This document shows, in pieces, positions 12,475 to 16,878 of a DNA stretch of 16,878 nucleotides. The notes beneath the pieces were generated by a model. The model did not search any database. It saw nothing but the letters and a program-made list of their open reading frames with translations, and had not been told where the DNA came from. Source of the stretch: Phenylobacterium sp. CCH9-H3 (GTDB lineage Bacteria; Pseudomonadota; Alphaproteobacteria; Caulobacterales; Caulobacteraceae); the NCBI RefSeq assembly GCF_001557235.1, contig NZ_LSJI01000126.1, forward strand, positions 1-16,878, written 5' to 3'. The translations under genes and the position numbers were made by a program. The first letter of the stretch is position 1. Every line of letters starts with the position of its first letter.

Positions 12475-15400
12475 TCAGCTCGCTTGGGGCTGGAGAGCTG
12501 CCGGACGGTCACCCTCGGCCGCGGGCTTGCGCCCGAGGCTGAGGATGAGCTGGGAGATGGCGGGAAGCACGAGCAGCGTGACCAGCGTGGCGGTGATCAG
12601 CCCCCCGATCACCACCATGGCCAGCGGCTTCTGCACCTCCGCGCCGGTGCCGTGGGCCAGCGCCATGGGGATGAAGCCGATGGCCGGAACGAGCCCCGTC
12701 ATCAGAACGGGTCGGAAGCGCTCAACCGAGCCGTCGTAGATCGCCCTGGCGACAGGCATGCCCTCGTCGAGACGCTGCCGGATGCTCGACATCACGACGA
12801 GGCCGTTGAGCACCGCCACGCCGGCCAGCACGATGAAGCCGACCGCCGCCGAGATCGAGAAGGTGATCCCGGTCACGGCCAGCGCGAACACCCCGCCCGC
12901 CAGCCCCAGGGGAATGGCGGCGAACACCGCCACGGCGCGGGCGAGCCCGCCCAACGCCATGAACAGGATGACGAAGATCGCCAGGAAGCACAGCGGCACC
13001 ACGATGCTCAGGCGCTGGGTGGCGGCCTGGAGGTTCTCATATTGGCCGCCCCACTGCAGGTAGGAGCCGGTCGGCAGGGCCACGGCCTCGACCTTGCTGC
13101 GCGCTTCGGTGACGAAGGAGCCGATGTCGCGGTCTCGCACATTCACCTGGATCACGACGCGGCGCTTGCCGTTCTCACGGCTCACCTGGTTCAGGCCGTC
13201 GGTGAAGCGCAGCTCCACCAGCTGGCGCAGCGGAACCGACTGGCTGGGCGCGCCGTCCGAAGACGGCAGCATCACGGGCGTCGCTCCGAGGCTGTCCAGG
13301 TCGTTGCGCTGCGTCATCGGCACCCGCACGACGATGTCGAAGCGGCGGTCGCCCTCGAACACCGCGCCGGCCTCGCGGCCGCCGAGCGCCGTGGCCAGCG
13401 TGTCGGCCACCTCCTCAACGGTCAGGCCGAAGCGGGCGATGGCGGCGCGGTCGAACCGGACGTCCAGGGTGGGCGCACCAGCGGTCTGCTCGACGCGCAC
13501 GCCCTCGGCGCCTTGGATTCCCTGCAGCACCAAGCCGATCTTGCCCGCCGCAGCGCTCATCTTGTCCAGATCGTCGCCGTAGAGCTTGATGGCGACGTCG
13601 CCCCGCACGCCGGCGATGAGCTCGTTGAAGCGCATCTGGATCGGCTGGGTGATCTCGTAGCTGTTGCCCAGCAGCGGTTCGACCTTCTTCAGGATCCGCT
13701 CGGCCACCTGTTCCTTCGTGGTGACGCCTTTCGGCCATTCCTCGCTGGGCTTCAGGATGACGAAGCTGTCGGACTGGTTGACCGGCATGGGGTCGGTGGC
13801 GACCTCGGCGGTGCCGGTCTTGGAGAAGGTCATCTGGACCTCCGGCAGCGAGGCGACCGCCCGCTCCACCTGCTGCTGCATGGTCTTGGACTGCTCGAGC
13901 GACGTGGAGGGGATCTTCAAGGCGCCGAGGGCGATGTTCTTCTCGTCCAGGGTCGGGATGAATTCCTGCCCCAGCGTGGTGAACACCACCCCACTGAGCA
14001 GAAAGACGGCGACCCCGGCGCCAATGAACGGCCAGGGCCGCGCAAGTGACCGCGCCAGGAGAGGTTCGTAGCGAACCTTCAGCCACTGGATGATCCGGAC
14101 TTCCTTCTCGGCGACCTTGCCGCGCATTAGGATGGCCACCATGGCCGGCACGAAGGTGAGCGACAGGATGAACGCCGCGGCCAGCGCCAGCATGATGGTG
14201 ATGGCCATCGGCGAGAAGGTTTTGCCCTCGACGCCGGTGAAGGTCAGCAGCGGGGCGAAGACCAGGAAGATGATCGCCTGCCCGTAGACGGTGGGGCGGA
14301 TCATCTCCTGCGAAGCGTGAAGGACCGTCTCGAGGCGTTCGTTCAGGTTCAGCAGCCGGTTCTCATGGTGCTGTCGCTCCGCGAGCCGCAGCAGACAGTT
14401 CTCGATGATGATCACCGTGCCATCGACGATCAGGCCGAAGTCGAGCGCCCCTAGGCTCATCAGGTTGCCGGGCACGCCCAGGCTGTTCATCCCGATCGCC
14501 ATCATCAGGAATGAGAAGGGAATGATCAGCACGGCGATGAAGGCCGCCCGCACATTGCCGAGCAGCAGGAACAGGGTGGCCGCCACGAGAATAGCGCCCT
14601 CCGTGAGGTTCCGCTCCACGGTTCCGATGGTGGCGTTCACCAGCACGGAGCGGTCGAGGCCGACATTGACCACGATCCCCGGCGGCAGCGACTTCTTCAC
14701 TTCCGTGAGTTTCTCGCCGACCGCCTTGGCGACGGTCCGGCTGTTCTCGCCGATCAGCATGAGCGCGGTGCCCACGACTGTTTCCTGGCCGTTCTTGGTG
14801 GCCGCGCCGGTGCGCAGATCCCCGCCGACGCGGACGGTGGCGACATCCTTGACCGTCACCGGCACCGTTTGACGGGTGGCGATCACCGCGTTGGCGATCT
14901 CGTCCAGCGTCCGGACCCGAGCGTCGGCGCGCACCAGATAGGCTTCGCCCGCCCGTTGGATGAAGTTCGCGCCAACGGAGAGGTTGGCCGCTTCCAGAGC
15001 CTTCGCCAGGTCCGTGTAGGAAACGCCGTAGGCCGCCAGCTTCGCCGGGTCGGGCTCGACGACGTATTGCTTCTCGTAGCCGCCGATGGAGTCGATCCCG
15101 GCCACGCCGTTCACCGTTCGCAGCTGCGGCCGGATGATCCAGTCCTGTACGGTGCGGAGATAACCGGCCTGCGCCACAGGGTCGCTCAGCCGCTCGCCTT
15201 CCGGGGTCAGATAGGAGCCATCGGACTGCCATCCCGGGGCGCCGTCCTTGACCTTTGCGCCCTTGCCGCCCGGATTGGCGAACTCGACCGTGTACATGTA
15301 GACCTCGCCCAGGCCGGTCGTGACCGGACCGATCTGGGGCTGCACGCCGGTCGGGAGGGTGTCGCGCGCCTGGGTCAGCCGCTCCGCCACCTGCTGGCGG

Positions 15401-15717
15401 GCGAAGTAGAGATCGGTGCTTTCGGTAAAGACCGCAGACACCTGCGAGAATCCGTTGCGCGAGATCGAACGCGTCGACTCCAGGCCGGGGATGCCGGCGA
15501 GCGCCGTCTCGATCGGGAAGGTGACGCGCTTTTCAATCTCGACCGGCGACAGCGCGGGCGCCACCGAGTTGATCTGCACCTGCTTGTTGGTGATGTCCGG
15601 CACCGCGTCGATCGGCAGCTTCGCCAGCTGCCAAGCGCCGAGACCGGCGATGATGAGGGTCAGGACAAGGACGTACCAGCGCCCCTTCACCGACATGGAC
15701 AGAATTTGGCCGATCAT
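12475..15717 (-). CDS. czcA: CzcA-type heavy-metal RND efflux transporter
   Basis: This 1080-residue inner-membrane RND pump (HME family) exports divalent metal by proton antiport with the CzcB adaptor and an outer-membrane channel. Full length. TM1 follows the start; the PVTTGLGEVYMYTVEF segment leads to a roughly 20-residue extra loop (about 150-180) compared with Cupriavidus CzcA as I remember it. The TM4 proton/metal relay is DFGLIVDGTVIIIEN with D426, D432 and E439, the Zn/Co/Cd (HME1) pattern rather than the Cu/Ag type. A second RND half with TM segments (about 897-1060) follows. The ATG at 15717 has GGAG ten nt upstream, and czcB ends 31 bp before it. The next gene is 65 bp downstream across a strong hairpin. 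Confidence 0.96.
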   Translation of the reverse strand: MIGQILSMSVKGRWYVLVLTLIIAGLGAWQLAKLPIDAVPDITNKQVQINSVAPALSPVEIEKRVTFPIETALAGIPGLESTRSISRNGFSQVSAVFTESTDLYFARQQVAERLTQARDTLPTGVQPQIGPVTTGLGEVYMYTVEFANPGGKGAKVKDGAPGWQSDGSYLTPEGERLSDPVAQAGYLRTVQDWIIRPQLRTVNGVAGIDSIGGYEKQYVVEPDPAKLAAYGVSYTDLAKALEAANLSVGANFIQRAGEAYLVRADARVRTLDEIANAVIATRQTVPVTVKDVATVRVGGDLRTGAATKNGQETVVGTALMLIGENSRTVAKAVGEKLTEVKKSLPPGIVVNVGLDRSVLVNATIGTVERNLTEGAILVAATLFLLLGNVRAAFIAVLIIPFSFLMMAIGMNSLGVPGNLMSLGALDFGLIVDGTVIIIENCLLRLAERQHHENRLLNLNERLETVLHASQEMIRPTVYGQAIIFLVFAPLLTFTGVEGKTFSPMAITIMLALAAAFILSLTFVPAMVAILMRGKVAEKEVRIIQWLKVRYEPLLARSLARPWPFIGAGVAVFLLSGVVFTTLGQEFIPTLDEKNIALGALKIPSTSLEQSKTMQQQVERAVASLPEVQMTFSKTGTAEVATDPMPVNQSDSFVILKPSEEWPKGVTTKEQVAERILKKVEPLLGNSYEITQPIQMRFNELIAGVRGDVAIKLYGDDLDKMSAAAGKIGLVLQGIQGAEGVRVEQTAGAPTLDVRFDRAAIARFGLTVEEVADTLATALGGREAGAVFEGDRRFDIVVRVPMTQRNDLDSLGATPVMLPSSDGAPSQSVPLRQLVELRFTDGLNQVSRENGKRRVVIQVNVRDRDIGSFVTEARSKVEAVALPTGSYLQWGGQYENLQAATQRLSIVVPLCFLAIFVILFMALGGLARAVAVFAAIPLGLAGGVFALAVTGITFSISAAVGFIVLAGVAVLNGLVVMSSIRQRLDEGMPVARAIYDGSVERFRPVLMTGLVPAIGFIPMALAHGTGAEVQKPLAMVVIGGLITATLVTLLVLPAISQLILSLGRKPAAEGDRPAALQPQAS

Positions 15718-15748
15718 TTCGGCATGTCTCCAGACGTGATGGGGAGGC

Positions 15749-16878
15749 TCATTCTTCTTCCGCGCTCTTGCCGAGCTCGGCCTTCAGCAGGAAGGCGTTC
15801 CTGGTGGCGACAGCCTCGCCGCCCCTCAGCCCCTGCAGGATCTCGACCCGGCCCCCGGTACGTTGGCCCACCGTCACGGGCTGCACCCGAAAGCCCTTCG
15901 CAGTGCGCACGAACACCGCGTCGCGACCTTCAACGGTCTGCACAGCCTCCTCGGGCACGACGATGCCCGTCGTGGCGGACTGCCGGGAAACGATGCGGGC
16001 CCGCACCAGCTGGCCCGGCTGGAGCACCCCGCCCCCTCCGGCCAGCGACAGGACGACGGTGGCCGATCGCGTCTGTTCGTTGACGCCAGGCGTCACCGAG
16101 CGCACGATGGCAGAGCGCGTCTCCCCGCTGGTCGTCTCGATCACGGCCTGGTCACCCGGCTGGATGCGTCGCGCATCCATGGCCGTCACCGCCGCCTCGA
16201 CCTGGATGCGGCTTGGATCGGCGATGCGGAAAAGCTCCGTCTCGGGCTGCACGAAGGCGCCCAGGCTTGCGTTCATCGCCGTGATGCGTCCGCTGATCGG
16301 GCTGATCACCGCCACATAGCGTCCATCGCGTGAGACGTCGGCCGCGCCCGCGGCGGTCGCGGCGCGCCTGGCCTCTGCCTCGGCGGCGACAAGCTCCGCC
16401 TGCGCGGTCTCATAGTCCTGGCGCGGGCTGACCTTCTGCTCGAAGAGCCGCCGTTCCCGGGCGGCCACCTTGCGCGCCAGGTCGGCCTTCGCGGCCGCGA
16501 CGCTGCGTTCAGCGGCGATCTGAGCGGCCTCGCGGCTCTCGACGAGGGCCAGGGTCTCGCCGGCGCGGACGGGGTCGCCCAGACGCTTGTTGATGCGCGC
16601 GATCGAGCCGGCCGCCCGGGCGGTCAGCGCCGCCTGCCCGGACGGTTCGGCCTCGACGGTGGCTTGCGCGACGATTTCGCCGGCGATTCCGCTGGTCGCC
16701 ACTGTCTGCACCTGGACACCGGAGGCGGTGATCCGTTCCGGGCCCATGACGAGGGTGTCGGCCGCATGTGCCGCGCCTGCCGCCTCTCCCTCTTCGGGCG
16801 CTTCGGCGGCGGTTGGTGGTTTTGGGGTGGTGAGTTTGGCGGCGGTGAAGCCGATGCCGGTGGCGGCGACGAGGGCGG
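15749..16878 (-). CDS. czcB: CzcB-type RND periplasmic adaptor, N-terminus beyond right edge
   Basis: Membrane-fusion protein that links the CzcA pump with the outer-membrane channel. About 375 residues are visible and the frame remains open at the right edge (visible start region reads ALVAATGIGFTAAKLTTP, a hydrophobic segment then a Pro/Ala/Glu linker), so only the first few residues are missing. The order is lipoyl/barrel-sandwich first half (SIARINKRLGDPVRAGETLALVES in part), a coiled-coil hairpin (about residues 110-165 of the visible part) with KVSPRQDYETAQAEL, second lipoyl half, and beta-barrel with the membrane-proximal domain. An in-frame ATG at 16747 is internal, since adaptor sequence with linker and probable anchor continues upstream. 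It has few His residues, unlike Cupriavidus CzcB. Upstream czcC and the operon promoter are probably outside the window. Confidence 0.93.
   Translation of the reverse strand, partial: ALVAATGIGFTAAKLTTPKPPTAAEAPEEGEAAGAAHAADTLVMGPERITASGVQVQTVATSGIAGEIVAQATVEAEPSGQAALTARAAGSIARINKRLGDPVRAGETLALVESREAAQIAAERSVAAAKADLARKVAARERRLFEQKVSPRQDYETAQAELVAAEAEARRAATAAGAADVSRDGRYVAVISPISGRITAMNASLGAFVQPETELFRIADPSRIQVEAAVTAMDARRIQPGDQAVIETTSGETRSAIVRSVTPGVNEQTRSATVVLSLAGGGGVLQPGQLVRARIVSRQSATTGIVVPEEAVQTVEGRDAVFVRTAKGFRVQPVTVGQRTGGRVEILQGLRGGEAVATRNAFLLKAELGKSAEEE

Noticed and set aside
12394..16083. Long plus-strand open frames opposite czcA and czcB
   Set aside because: Low-complexity sequence rich in Arg, His and Gly; czcA and czcB fully explain the coding signal.
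1..16878. Transposase, integrase, tRNA or CRISPR repeats marking an island boundary
   Set aside because: None were seen on either strand; the island character rests on gene content only.

Overview
The window is very GC-rich DNA with strong G/C at third codon positions, packed with genes almost all read from the minus strand. The gene families (alpha-type BamE, single-domain receiver with ED/D/S/K residues, FlgI, CzcCBA-type pumps) suggest an alphaproteobacterium, most likely of the Caulobacter/Phenylobacterium/Brevundimonas group. That placement is an impression from protein style, not a database result. The region looks like a heavy-metal resistance island.

Right block, minus strand, 16878 down to 5395. 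This reads as one long operon entering from the right edge: czcB (partial), czcA, a periplasmic protein of unknown function, a DUF411 metal-binding protein, a DUF190 PII-like protein, a P1B-4 type metal ATPase (SPC and HEGST motifs), an M23 peptidase, a four-cysteine exported protein, a 50-residue arginine-rich membrane peptide, a TolC-type outer-membrane channel, and an XRE regulator. Many junctions are coupled: ATGA overlap at 11906-11909, GTGA overlap at 8528-8531, and 8-nt and 19-nt overlaps at 5678-5685 and 7454-7472. The logic is layered export of divalent metal (Zn/Cd/Co predicted). The ATPase moves metal from cytosol to periplasm, DUF411 and other small proteins handle it there, and CzcBA with an outer-membrane channel expel it. 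The M23 enzyme may locally remodel peptidoglycan.

Middle, plus strand, about 4531-5311. This is a small island of the opposite strand: a possible small lipoprotein whose signal peptide appears split by a one-base change in a C run, and a CusF-like lipoprotein with a substituted copper ligand.

Left block, minus strand, 4355 down to 1. It begins and ends with two related small cysteine-containing exported proteins (CAGxC motif, identical LERPPRA ends). Between them lie a BamE-like lipoprotein, a 67-residue membrane protein, a CheY-like receiver and a complete, apparently orphan flagellar P-ring gene flgI. The second small protein is followed by the start of a CzcC-type outer-membrane factor that runs off the left edge. 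The flgI/receiver/BamE segment is the most unexpected part of the window. No tRNA, rRNA, CRISPR array, insertion sequence or integrase was seen.
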